NCBI GenBank assembly: GCA_015179045.1
Contig: WHUZ01000023.1
Coordinates: forward strand, 372,001 to 436,000
Reading direction: 5' to 3'
Length of the DNA stretch: 64,000 nucleotides
Source: Kalaharituber pfeilii
Lineage: Eukaryota > Ascomycota > Pezizomycetes > Pezizales > Pezizaceae
The position numbers and the translations under genes were made by a program. This document shows, in pieces, positions 21,701-33,600 of the stretch. Below the pieces are notes generated by a model. The model was given only the letters and a program-made list of their open reading frames with translations, was not told where the DNA came from and searched no databases. Position 1 is the first letter of the stretch; each line of letters opens with the position of its first letter.

Positions 21701-24146
21701 TTCTAGATCTTTAGGAAGATTTCCTAAAGCATCTGTAAGCTTTCGGCGGCTAGGTATGTTGGCAATGGAGGCAATATGAATCTGAGCAATCAAGAACCTT
21801 CATGAGCGCAGTGCAAGTGTTAGCTATAGTAAGAGAGCGACAGCAACAGGAATAAGAGAATGCTTACATCCCACATGCCTGCTGCAAGATTCTTTCAATG
21901 ACCTCATTTCGAAGCTCGATGTCAGCATGGACAAGGCGGTGAAGATTTTCACCCGTCTTTGAGAACTCTTTAATTCTTGCATCCAGATACAACCTGATAT
22001 CACTGTCCTTGGCCCTTATTTGCAGGATAGAGTAACCCTGTTCTGTAAAGAATTCTTCCGTGCTATGGTCAGGTCGTGATGTTGCAAGTAGTTGTATGTT
22101 GGCGTGAGATTGGATGAGGTCAAATAGGTGGATGCGTACTAGTTTACGCTGATGGGGAGATTCATCCAATGCGTCAATTATAAGAAACACTCTCTCAAGA
22201 GCTGAAGCACATTTCTTGATCCGCTCCACTATCTCTTCGAGAGACAGGTTACGTTTATGTTTTCCCCAATATTGAATAAAAAGCTCGCTGAGATCTGGCG
22301 TAATGTAGCAGCATTCTTCCAATTGGCGTAGAATGCTCCCGAGGAGGCTCGGTAGGGTTTGGGCCTGCTGGTCACCAGAGTTGCAGAACAAGAAAGCGAT
22401 TCCAACCCGCTTTTTGCCAGATTCTTCTTGCTTATTCCCGTACTTGTCATTCAAATGTTGAATGATAAGAGATCTAATGGAAGGTTTTGCTTAATAAGTG
22501 ACATGAGAAGGAAAGTCTTATAAATGGAATATACATACGTGAGTGTAGTCTTTCCAGCGCCGGCTATAGTTTTGACGATGAAATAGTCAGCTGTTTCTGT
22601 CACTTTGTTACCTTGAATAATAGGACACTAACGCATTCCATAACAAAACAATGCCCTGATCTCTCCTTGCACCCAATTGGTGAAGTTTTCATCCTCCAGA
22701 AGCCACTTCCCAGTACCAGGCTCGAGGCGTGCGTAAACATTATCTTGCGTGCTCCAAAATGTCAACGGTGACAGCCACTCATATGCTTTCTCTCTGGTGT
22801 CATCTTTTCCATTGAAAAGTACTTAGCGACAGTTCTTGAGCACTAGCAACTCTCTGCTTTACAGCATTCTATCATACCTTCAAGCATGCTATGCATTTTG
22901 ACTGAAATTGTATTGGTTTCCACTGCAACACTTCTAATATATGCACCCTGATATCAGCAAGCCTCTTGCTAACTATTGGAGTGGAACTCGACTAGAGACA
23001 CACGTGTCATGTCTCCCATAGCGGTAGGTGCATTGAGGGAAATAAGTCATACTTCACTTCTGCCACATGACTGCTAACATCAGTAATCCTAATTTGGGAG
23101 TCCAGTACAACTTCCCTATCCAATGTTGAAGTACATGTTAGAAAAATCGCCCGTAAGCAGCTTATAAAAGTGCTGAACTCAGGTGACCCGGGATCCTATA
23201 GGGTTTCACGACGTACTCAATTTCAACAAAGCCTTTTCTAACCTCCTCAACCTTTGCTCCATTTTTGGACAAACCCGCACTGAAATGCCCTAACTATTAG
23301 TCATATAGGTCCGAAACAATGTGACTGGATTAGATGTATACCTTGGTCCTCCTACACTATTGTCTATGCCTGTCAATTTGCAGAAAACATTTGATGAAGT
23401 CCCCCTATCAGAAGTATTAAGAAAAATTAGCAATTATTGGTCCACGGACAATCAATTTCTTTCGAGGTGGATTACATGTGCTCAAGCTGCAGCATTTTGT
23501 GCAGGACGCTTGTTATCCTTTCAAAAGACTGTAAAAGTTCTTTGAATTCATCCTCTTGAAATGGCCACGTCCATCGATCGACCAGTGTTATGGTGGCAGA
23601 AGATTTTTCCGTCGCAGACGTGGAAGCCCAGGTGGACAAAGCCTGAGAGTCCCCCGCCCCAGTTCCCGTTTTTGGTAGATTGAAAGAAGAGGCAGGGCTC
23701 AGATAACTTTGAGAATGATCCTTTTTGCCACCAGACCTGAGGGTTGCATCTGCAGCGATGTCACCAATAGTTGAGCCCTCAGTAGATATAATGGAGCTTG
23801 CATCAGACATGTCAATCGTTATTCTAGCTTGATCCTCAACAATTGTCGAGCTTTGAGCCTCAATACTGATAGCAGGCTGTTCCAGGAATTTCTGTAGCTT
23901 TGGATTTTGAAGGATTGCATTAAGCCTCTCGAGAACCATGCGCTGCTGCTGAAGGCTCTGCTCCGCTTCATCTGAAAGTTGGTTGTGTTTCTTCCTGTAA
24001 GCTACCTGCTGTGCATATTCTATGTAAGAGTTAAACTGCGCGACAAGTTCTCGGCAAGAATCGGGGGCATTTTTGACGTCCTTGAGATATGTTATGAGTT
24101 TGATTGCTAATGGCACAATGCTCATCGCAAGTCCAGTCGCATCCAT
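18772..24146 (-). CDS. NLR-like protein: HeLo-like N-terminus, NACHT, 25 ankyrin repeats; frameshift in the repeat array
   Basis: Nine exons on the minus strand, every junction in phase: 24146-23476, 23279-23217, 23115-23053, 22933-22878, 22821-22633, 22563-22539, 22473-21868, 21797-21453, 21387-18772. Exon 1 (MDATGLAMSIVPLAIKLI) is the HeLo-like N-terminal region. The P-loop GMPGAGKTT is encoded across exons 5-7, with a 25-nt microexon at its heart (~residues 346-355). Walker B is VFLIIDALDE (~450); LLATSRPDHS follows. The winged-helix-like part contains LGNLPKDLECTY, and a FIHHSTREFF motif leads into 34-residue ankyrin repeats. In repeat 10 one base is missing (20357-20364: GCCCCCTT where sister repeats read GTCCCTCTT). 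As written, translation stops at 20331 after ~1024 residues; without the gap it would run to 18772 (~1545 residues). Either a pseudogenising change or an assembly error in a C-run. Confidence 0.85.
18860..21315 (-). repeat. 102-bp ankyrin repeat array of NLR gene 2
   Basis: Twenty-five 34-residue units: the first 22 are near-identical (LLLANDQVDANMTDKDG-type C-halves), and the last three, nearest 18860, are diverged caps. Variation is concentrated in the helix-1 end (AAQEGHGK, AAFNGHYE, AACNGHYE, AAAWGHGK) and the loop before TPL. Unit combinations recur in blocks (for example repeats 4-6 resemble 11-13), indicating unequal exchange. Confidence 0.92.
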
Positions 24147-24197
24147 GCTGACTAGCTATACGGGGTATTCAGCTGTTATTGTGAGTTAGAGTCACGT

Positions 24198-24799
24198 TGT
24201 TACGGGGTATGTAAGGTAAGCCGTCTAGTAATTAACTAAGTAAAGAGTCGCTACGGAAGCGAAGTAGTTAAGAAGTAATTAAGCGTTATATTTGTTAGGG
24301 TCGAGTTCCGGGTTCTTACCCCTCTAACTCCAGTGGGTCCGGCTTCTTATTTATACAGAAGAAATTCTTTCCAGACGGTATAGTTAATCCTGTTCAAACG
24401 GTACCTGGGGATCAAGCCAGGCCGTGAAAATGACAGCCTTAACAGTTGACCAACCCATACATGAAAATAATGCGACATTGATAAGAAATCTGAAACGCCT
24501 TAATGCAATCTCATGCTAATAATAATACAATCATAACTGCGGCGCCTATGCAAAAGACAATAAATAAAATAGAAGAGGTCATTGCGCAACGCCTGATCAC
24601 GAAATAGGATCTGCCGATTATGGTCAGTAACCAAGATTGCTAATCTTAGCAGTTACTTACACCATGCCTGACGACCCATTACCACCAGCCTACTTGTTGG
24701 TGTTAGCTAGACATCCTAGTAGTAGTGCTTAGGCAGTAATACCTCTTGACGACACCCCAGCGAGACGTTTGTATGGCATGACAGGTTACCCCTGTAACA
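24198..24799. mobile_element. Solo LTR of an LTR retrotransposon
   Basis: The element begins TGTTACGGGG and ends CCCCTGTAACA, so it has TG...CA ends within an inverted terminal motif. It is flanked on both sides by CACGT, a perfect 5-bp target duplication typical of LTR retrotransposons. No internal coding region is present, so this is a 602-bp solo LTR left by LTR-LTR recombination. The paralogous flank at about 410-450 (GTGAGTGAAACTCGTGTGAAGG) is uninterrupted and represents the empty site. It lies 52 bp upstream of the NLR start codon at 24146 and is likely to disturb that promoter. Confidence 0.9.
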
Positions 24800-24990
24800 C
24801 ACGTGAAGCTCGAGGGTCCGGAGTTATAATGTCAGGTTTGAAAGTCACCGTTCGTGGAGTGAATCCTCTGGATAAGCTTTGACGTTGCCGATCTCTTTTG
24901 AGGCTGAAGGTTTGAGCGTGAGGAGCCAGCATCGCGCGGACCAATCAGGATTGCATTTCAACTACATTGTGCGGCACAGTAGAATCTCGA

Positions 24991-25406
24991 CGAGAAAATA
25001 CCCTGAAAACAACACGGACGTCCTTGAAATACCCATCTAGTTTTTAAAAATAGTACTAAGAATGTCGTCACCATGACAACAACACTGACTAGCCTACTTA
25101 GTGACACTACAGCATGTTGTGACCAGTGTTCATCATCCTTGAATTCTCATTATTGTATATAAGAACTATTGTGAAAAAATGTATTATATAAGCAAAATGA
25201 ACTATATCATTATTTGACAGAGATCTGTATGTATAATTTATTCATTATATATAGAGGTTATAGATGCTAACTGCGTATAGAAATACTCAGAACACGTTAA
25301 TATAAGGGTTAATGCTCTCTTGCAGCTAAGATATACTTGACTACTATTTAAAAAACTAGATGGGAGACTCCCGTGTTATTTTTAGGGTATAAAAAACCTT
25401 TTCTCG
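24991..25406. mobile_element. MITE-like element with ~60-bp terminal inverted repeats
   Basis: The left end (CGAGAAAATACCCTG...AACACGGACGTCC...CCCATCTAGTTTTT) is the inverse of the right end (ACTAGATGGG...CCCGTGTTATT...AGGGTATAAAAAACCTTTTCTCG), with small gaps. The AT-rich interior matches 50270-50600, where a related element occurs in reverse orientation (ends at 50212 and 51448). There is no coding capacity. I could not assign a target duplication. Confidence 0.75.
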
Positions 25407-26747
25407 AATTTCGACAGCGTCTTACAGCTACATTCAAGACAACAGAAACCTTGCAGGCGCAATGCTATGGAATATTTGTTAGTGAGATGGTACAAGAACA
25501 GTCAAGCTCATACTTTCCACCAATGTGCAAGATACATGATATTACAAAGAATTACTTACGATGCGGTAAGTGTTAATGATAAGTCAACCCATGTATATTG
25601 AATGGTTTAAACTGGTCATTAGTATATGAAAAGGAAGTAAGGAGGAAGACGAGTAAAAGCGTTCAGGTCTGCTGCGACAAAAGAAAACTTGGTGTAGAAT
25701 TGCAAATGGAAACGAAATTTAAAGCTTGAGATTCAATGATGATATTAGTATCTGAGAAAAAGGGAGTTTGAGGCTTACTGGGTATGAAGTTGCTGTGGAG
25801 GAAGGATGCTCGAGATAGTTACAGAAGGAAAAAAATATTGGGGCTCGATAGTAGTGAAGCAGTTGTGTAAGAGAGGGAGCTCAAGACCATAGTTGATGAT
25901 GTCGAGTACTCTACATATTTGGGGGTCCCAGAGCATACGGCGGATTATGCAGTGCCAAAGTACTCACGTCAACCTACACAGCTTAGATGCCACTTCCCGT
26001 GTTCTCATTCCTAGTCGTCTGTTTGCTTCTTCCCAGCACCCCTGTTGCTACTGGGGTGGGTAGCAGGTGATGTCTACTAGTCTCATGCCAGATACAAATA
26101 GTCATTGATCGAGCGGTCAAGACTGACAGCACTAGTTCCCTTTCCTTTTTTTGGTGCAATCAATCCACTTTTCATGGGGGTTTATAAGACTGCCATGGGG
26201 TGGTATGAAACTAGCCATGGGGGAAAACCGGCAGACTCAAATTCAACTTGCTTAAGATTGTCGGATTCTTCTCCACACTGCATTTCATCACTCCAAATAA
26301 CTTGTGGTCTTTAAAATTCCTCAACCGTTCAATCCTTGAGTTCCTGGGGTCTACTACTCGTTTTGGTCTTAAGTTTGTTTGCTACCCACTTTGTAGCCCA
26401 TATGTCTGCACCCCTGTAAACAGGGGCCCAGGTTGGGACATTGCACGTGAGGGCAGTTATACATTATGGATTTCTTGCAGAGTACAAAGTAGCGGTTCAT
26501 GCTCTCTAACATCTCAAGATCGCCAAATACTGAAGGTATTCAGAGTTGATCTCTATGGGCCACAGAACGCCGAGAAATAGAGTTTTCTCGGATGCTTTCT
26601 CAGCTTCTATAATCCCGAATATCTCAGGATGGAACTATTAGTGTTGCTCGGTCTCGAACCAGACTACTGCTTAGTGGCTGTTGCTTTCTATGGCATAGAA
26701 AAACACTTCTTTCACTCACAATCCCCTGAGCTACTTATGTCGCTTGG

Positions 26748-27340
26748 CCATGGAGGGATTTTGCAACCCTGCACGTACCCCAGCAGGAATTAATTCAAAT
26801 CAACACGGGTAAGACGAAGTACAGTACTGTAACCCCAAAGTGTACAAGAGTTGTTTAGAATAGAACTCCACGTGATGCAGGAATGTCACTTCATAATCAT
26901 TAACTTAACTATGAATATGCAACTTGAATGCCCACACAAATGCTAATACTACTAGAGTATTCCCTTTGAACTTGATATAATGTCAGCAGCATGTATGGAT
27001 CCTATATCAAGTGTAGGAAAGGCATTTTTGAATGCACCAAATATTTTCAATTCACTTTAATTTTATTTGATACTTTGATATGTTTATCTTTTTTTATACT
27101 ACTAGCAGAATTGATACCGAATATGCAATATATGATGCATCTACTCTCCAAGTGCTGTATAAGAGAGCTCGATGCACGTATTCACAGGGTTTCTCACGAG
27201 AAACTTGCCCTCTTGTAGTTGTTGTGGTTGATTCTGAATTACGTCCGCGCTAGCAGTGGGTGGACTTCTCTCCGTTGCTGTCGCAACAAGTCCGTTATGA
27301 TAATTAATTCCTGCAGGGTTGCAAAATCCCTCTGGCCATA
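26748..27340. repeat. Short inverted repeat pair
   Basis: GGATTTTGCAACCCTGCA followed by AGGAATTAATT occurs on the plus strand at about 26756-26795, with a 12-bp insertion, and on the minus strand at about 27338-27302. Arms are about 40 bp and the spacing about 500 bp. It could be the ends of a small element. Confidence 0.5.
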
Positions 27341-27742
27341 CAGCCACCCATTTTCATGAGACTAGCATTTTCTGATTCCAGGAAATGCACTCATTTGCTG
27401 AGTACCGTAAACACGCAATGCTACATGTCCAGGTCTTTACTCGGTATTACAGGGGTTGTAAACCACAAGAATACATATCACATGTCCTGGGGCGAGTACG
27501 TACGGCGAGGCTAGGAATATGTAAGTATCTACCTCCGCGGTAGTCTCGTAACCAGACTACCTCCGCGGTAGACTATAGCTGTCGCTCCGCCACATTGTCT
27601 CATGCATATGGTTGCTGGGCCCCACCCCTTGGCGAAAACAATCACATATTACGTACCTGTCCAACTGAATTTGAGTCACATTGCCCAAACTGTGAACTCG
27701 GAATCGACGATGCGCTGAAACATTTCTCCCCATCCCGAAGAT

Positions 27743-27979
27743 ATGCATACAATTCTACTGATCTACCAGGTCTTCCTATCCTGGTTGGTCTGGCAAACTC
27801 CTCCCGCTGCTGGCCTTACGTGTCGATCACATCTCACCGTGTGTCGCGAGACCCTTTGCCAAGCCAGTTGCAATTTGGTGAGCACAAGCCTTGCATTTGT
27901 CCGATATCAGACGGACGATTCAGATCATATTGTGCTTATGGAATGTGAGAAATTATGCAACTTCTACATGAAAAATTGA
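27743..27979 (+). CDS. Possible small cysteine-rich secreted protein (weak)
   Basis: A 78-codon frame starts MHTILLIYQVFLSWLVW, a hydrophobic stretch that could serve as a signal peptide. It then carries six cysteines, in the contexts LTC, TVC, TLC, ASC, MEC and KLC. This matches the general pattern of small secreted fungal proteins, but length and composition are within chance expectation. It overlaps another open frame (27595-27948, +) and no paralogue or promoter element supports it. I do not recognise a family. Confidence 0.18.
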   Translation: MHTILLIYQVFLSWLVWQTPPAAGLTCRSHLTVCRETLCQASCNLVSTSLAFVRYQTDDSDHIVLMECEKLCNFYMKN

Positions 27980-30695
27980 GATTGACAGGGATAATGAAAG
28001 GGGTGGAGTGCGTCGAATATTTTTGGGTTATTGCCAACCCAACAAAAAAAAAAAGTCTATGCTTGTTGCAACCAGTTTTGTATATAAAAAGTTCTAAAGA
28101 AGGCCGCAGAGGGTTGGGAAGCGAGAAGAAGCAGCTTGTACGGAGTAATTAATTAATTAATCAATTAATTGGCAGAGCCAGGAGGCTCGATGCGCCCCCA
28201 AAAAGGTGTAACCTACGGCGCTACCTCCATTTATCTAGAATCCATGTGTGCTGGAGATGCTCAAAACTTAACTAGAATCGACAAGGCAGATCGGAAAGCA
28301 TGGCAACTGTAAACGAAAACCGACATCTTTGGGGCGTGAGAGTACATCTTTGGACAATGTGAGAGGGAAAAGTGGTATAGTGCGAAGAAGCAAGCAGCTG
28401 AGATGATCGTTGTCTATTGAACCCGATCCTGTTGCGATGATGCTCTCCTCACAGGCCCTCCTCAGCCACCTCAAGAAATACCCTCCACCTTCCAGTACCC
28501 CTTCCCCCTTTCAGTAATCACCTCCCCCCATACCTCAGATCATGTGCACCCCCCGCAGCATCTTGGAATGCCAAGAGCCCCCCCTCCACAGTTCCATGGT
28601 AGGTTTACGACAACACCCTACTATGTTTCCGGTCTCTCTTACTAAGCCTCCGGGGGGGTCTACCATCACCTCCTAGGAAGGTTTTAATCCGTCCGCCGAA
28701 TTTTAATTTAACGTCGTACAATAAAAATCCAAAGATTCGTCTAATAATGAGGATTGTAAACAACAATAGAGCAATTATCATACCCTTCTCCTTGTCGACC
28801 GGTGGCTTCGAAGGATGGTGCTTGTTATGAGGATGTTGGTCATTGGCTGTACTGTACTGTACATTCGGTACGGTACAATTTCCACGCGGTTTCCATACGT
28901 ATGATACTTACGTAATTGAGAGTTACAGTCTCACGGGGACGTATAAATTTTAAATGAAGCTGCGTCGAACGTCGACACTGCTAGATGTGGAGTCACAACT
29001 GCCTTGTAAGGCTGCGTGCAAATATGATCATTGGTCATAAAGTCTCTGGTTCGCATTCGGTGTATAATATTCCCAAAACATGAGGGCATCACAACTCTAC
29101 ATGTTGAAGTGTACATTTACGTTTGGATTCCTCGCTTGCAGCAGCTCAATTGGATTTATCTCGAACCGGTGATGTTGACTCGTGCAGAAAAAAAAAAGGT
29201 AAGTTTGATAATTATAGTGCCACTCAGCTGGACTAGATATTGTATTCTAAGCCTACTGTACCTCCAATTATTTTTAGCGTAATTTATAATTCTACATTCC
29301 CCTTCATCAGGGGGTATTAGCATTACACCTGGAGGGTTAAGATTGGTACCGCGGAGAGGTTCCTGGATTTTACTATTATCTGCATAGTGACCTCAGGAAC
29401 GTGAACAATGGCTAAGTTAGAGTAGGCGAAGAGCGGGGATCTATGACGTAGTACTGTACAAGTCAGTAGCCTAAGTTGACAACAATTTCAGCACTAGCTA
29501 ACGCGTCGAATTTTCCTAAATGATGCACAAATCAATTGTTCAATGAATGCACGCAAGAGCTCGGCCACGGGACAACATCAATAACTGGCGTCCTCACACA
29601 ATCTGAGAAGTTTGGAATTGAAATTTTTTCGCAATGATGTCAATCTCATTTTGATACTGTGGAGTTCCGGTTTCGCTTTATCATAGCTCCTTTAGAACTT
29701 ACCACCAGACCAGGATCTCGGAGTTCTGCATTTGGTTGCCGTTCCTCCTTTTGACAAGCGATGACAGGGGATTTCAACCGGTTACCGGGGAAATCAGTTG
29801 TTTATTTGCGGCTGGTTGGATGGACCCTCAGGATACTAGTAGGTAGGTGTCAAGCAAAGAATTGTGCAGCTGGCAACAGTACTTACTCTATCCCTGGCAA
29901 TTCGGATACGAGGTCTAATACCCTTGCTGGAGCAGGGGGTCATCCAGGCTGCATTCTGCATGTGACGCGCCATTTGTAAAAGCGTTCTGCAGAATGGTAC
30001 AGCCCTGATATGGACACCGAAGAAATGTGTGTATGGACGAGCTGATGATAAAGTATCATGTCTCGTGTGACATCGACAAAAGTTAGGCTTTTGATCATTA
30101 GCATAGCCTCAAAATGCAACAGGTTCGATAACTCCATGCATGTAATGTATCTATACAAGGATTATTTGTAAGCTGCGGGGCGGGGGAAGTGCGCAGAAAG
30201 GTGATGATAGTCGCGAGCGTTGAGTTGTGCACCACTATTGTGCATATGCGCGCGTGTGCGTCTCGGTTCGGTGTAGCCAATTGAGAATACCGTAGGTCTG
30301 GCAGATAGTTTGGTACATAGCGGGGGTAGGAGATCCACTTGCGGCGGTGATCTGAATCAGCGAAAAAATCGGCTTATTTACAAATAATAAGGAGGTGAGG
30401 TAACGAGCGCAAGGACGATAAAGGGGCCCAACAACCGCAGCAATTGAATGGTGGAATCGAAGGTGGATGGGCAGATTGTTCTACATGTTGATGCATGTTT
30501 TCGGAACCAATATCAGTCAACGAAAGTGAAACTTCACAATCCGATTGGCAGACATAATCGAATCGTATCTTGTGAGTGTGTATACCAATACCTTAAGAAT
30601 GAATGCTAATTTCTGGAGTGGTGAATGTAGTTGAGGAAAAGTTTTCTAAAGAACGAAAAATCTAAATCCGACATAATCTGTTTACCGAAAAGGAA

Positions 30696-33600
30696 ATGTC
30701 TCAGCAGGTCGACTTCTCGATGAAAAAGGGTTGGAACAAGAATTACTTCCCTGATCAAGCTCAACCTCCAGCCCGCGATACAACTGAGGATGAAGACGAA
30801 TATTCATCGGACGACGGCACTCTCATTCATTCTGACGATGAGGAGAAAGAGGGGGAGGAAGCAGAGGGGGGACGCAAAGGTGGGGAATACCTCGAGGATG
30901 AATGTGGCAGGAAAAGGCCAACACGGATGGCAAAGCCGGGAGTAACGGTCACATTTCCACCACTGCCGCAGGTGGGCACGGCGCTGCAGAGCAACGTGCG
31001 CAGGCTGGGACGGAAGGAGGAGCTGCGGATGATGCGGAGGGAGAAGTCGCGCTGGGGCTCCGAGGAAAGCAGCCCGCTGGCCGTGATGGGGGCGATGGGG
31101 GCGGAGGGGGCGGAGGGGGAAGGAGGCGCAGGAGGGGCGGGGCAGGTGCAGGCGCGGGTGGAAGACAAGCGCAGGATGGGCAGCGTCGACACGGGGGCGC
31201 CCTCGAGCCTTGGGCGGTCGTTTCTAGGTTCGCGCCGGCGAAAGCACAGGGGCCGGTACTACAAAGGCGGCAGCCTCTCCATCATCACGATCCGCAAGGA
31301 GCCCAAGCTGGAGGATGCGGAGGCCGTCAGCACACCTGCTCATGTCCCGCAGATACTGGTGGGCAGCGACAACGCCGACGAAGAGGGGGAGGGGGAGGGG
31401 GAGGGGGAGGGGGAGGGGGAGGGGGAGAGGGAGGGGGAGGGGCAGGGGCGGAGACAGGGCCCGCAGCAGGCGGCGCCCAGCGGGGACGACGCGCAGTCGA
31501 AGCAGGGAGACACGAAGAAGAAGAAGAAGAAGAAGGAGAAAGCGGTAGCATCACCAGCACCAGCACCCGCACCAGCGCCAGCGCCCGCGCCCGCGGGGGC
31601 GTGCAAGCGGCGGGAGCTGCAGTGGGGCAGGAAGAAGCTGCTGGCGTCCCCGCTCCTGTGCGACGCAGACGCCTTCGACAAGTACGAGGGGGAGGGCACA
31701 TGTGAGTAACCCCTCCCTTTGCAGCGCGAGGAGTCCACCCGGTCGCTGACGGCGCAAGCACACGCAGTCTCGCAGGCGAACATCAGAATCGGGTGAGTGC
31801 TTCACACTGGCACGATCTCGATGCCGCTCACCCCTCCGCATCCCCTCCCCCTCCCCCTCCCCCTTCCCTTCCCCCACCTGCGTCTGCTAAGCTAATCTTT
31901 GCCTTGTCTGTCTACAGCTTCGCAGATGGCCTGTTTGAGTACCCCAATCACCCCGGGTACTCTTGGATCCTGCAGAGCATGTTATCAGACCCCCTTGTGC
32001 TTCCTCTCGAAGCCTACTTGTACGACGTCGCGAAGCGGCCAGAGTTCACAGTTGACTGCAAGTGGCTGACAGAGAATGGTAAGCCTGAGATGCTTGCCCC
32101 AGCAAGCTGACAACAATCATGCATTACCTATTACCCTCTGTGCACTAGCATTTTGGCTGACCTGTTTGTTCATGGAACATTCACAGACCTCTTCATTATC
32201 ATCGATACACTCGCCCCAGGCCCAGATGATCATGGAATTACAAAGAGATATTGTTCTATTAGTGGAGAGCCTGTTACTGTACGGCGTTTTCGCACCCCAA
32301 ACAACCGGCCATATCTACCACTTGGGGGCTGGACAGGGGATGTAGTCGATTCAAAGAATGTCCAGTATACATATGTTGAACGCTACTTCATTTGGGTCAA
32401 CCGTGATGGCAAGGGCGTTAAAGAGGGTTCTGCACGCTGGCCTCCTGCATCAGCACGCAAGAGGAGGCATCTTAAAACATCCTCAGCTTCATCAATATTG
32501 TCACTTCCCTCTGGAACACCCAAGGAGCAATACTCTGTTGTCATTGGGCTTGACAATGGGCTTGAAAAAGATCACAAAAATGAAGAACAACTGGAGGGCA
32601 CTGGGAACCGTCCTAAAGGTCTCAAGACACTTGAGAAGCATATTAAGGTGAAGCTAGAGAGTGACAAGATATGGCTACGGAAAATGATCGATGCACCGGC
32701 GTATTGGATTGTACAAGAGATAATCACAACACTTCTGGATGGCAAATTGAAAGGATTACTGGCTGAAGCAAGAATCAGAGTCAACAATCAGGTGAGTGGT
32801 TTAGCAGTTGTTTTTTTGCCCTTAGTGATTGGTGCCGCTACTTTATCATGCAAGCTGACTGATCACGGGATTTAGCGTAAACTAGCTGTGAATATTGCAC
32901 CAATTGCAGGAGCTATTCATTTTCTGACCACTGAAGTCGATATGATGCAAGAGTTAGTTGGAATAATGGAAGAATATATTCGGTTTGTGAATTCATTCGA
33001 GGTGGCCTGTCATAGCTTTGAGGATTGCTCTTCAGACTCTGCAGCAACGACTACGACAAAAAAAAGAAAAGGAACCAAGAAGAATAAGAATAAGAAGAAG
33101 CTCAAATTGAAAGGAATTCCTCCGCCAGACAAGGTTGTTAGACGTGAGTTCATGATGCTTCGCAAGACACTGGAGGGATATCGAGACAGCTTGGTGGATA
33201 TTAAAGGAGACTTGGAGTATACAATCACAATGGTACGTTGAGCACCATGACTACCATTTAAAAGGAAGTGCCATTGCATAAATGAGTATAGTAATGAACA
33301 ATTATGTGAGTCTGAAAACAGATTTTCAACACAACACAGGCAAATGAGAGTTCGGCCTCTTTGGAGCAAAATAGGATGACTTATTACCAGGCTGAGGAGA
33401 TGAAAACGCAGACAGTAGTAACGCTTCAACAGGTAAGCACAAGTCCCATTTATGTGGGAAACAACTACTAAATTTCAATGCAGGCAGAAAGCATGCGGTG
33501 GTTGACGTACTTAGCAGTGCTTTTCCTACCGGCAACTTTTGTTTCGGTAAGCTTTCCTCACAGCCCAGTTCTTTTTCTCAGCTAGAAGCATGTGATTGAT

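Larger units (their letters stand above)
25407..30695. other. Long gene-poor spacer upstream of CorA-like copy 2
   Basis: No multi-exon gene could be built. Contents noted: an inverted repeat (26748-26800 against 27300-27340); a doublet of CTACCTCCGCGGTAG at 27529-27543 and 27557-27571; a short Cys-containing frame at 27743-27979; a TAATTAATTAAT tract near 28147; similarity of 28455-28610 to 1690-1810; and a conserved 5' flank near 30570-30620. The remainder looks like decayed intergenic DNA. Confidence 0.5.
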
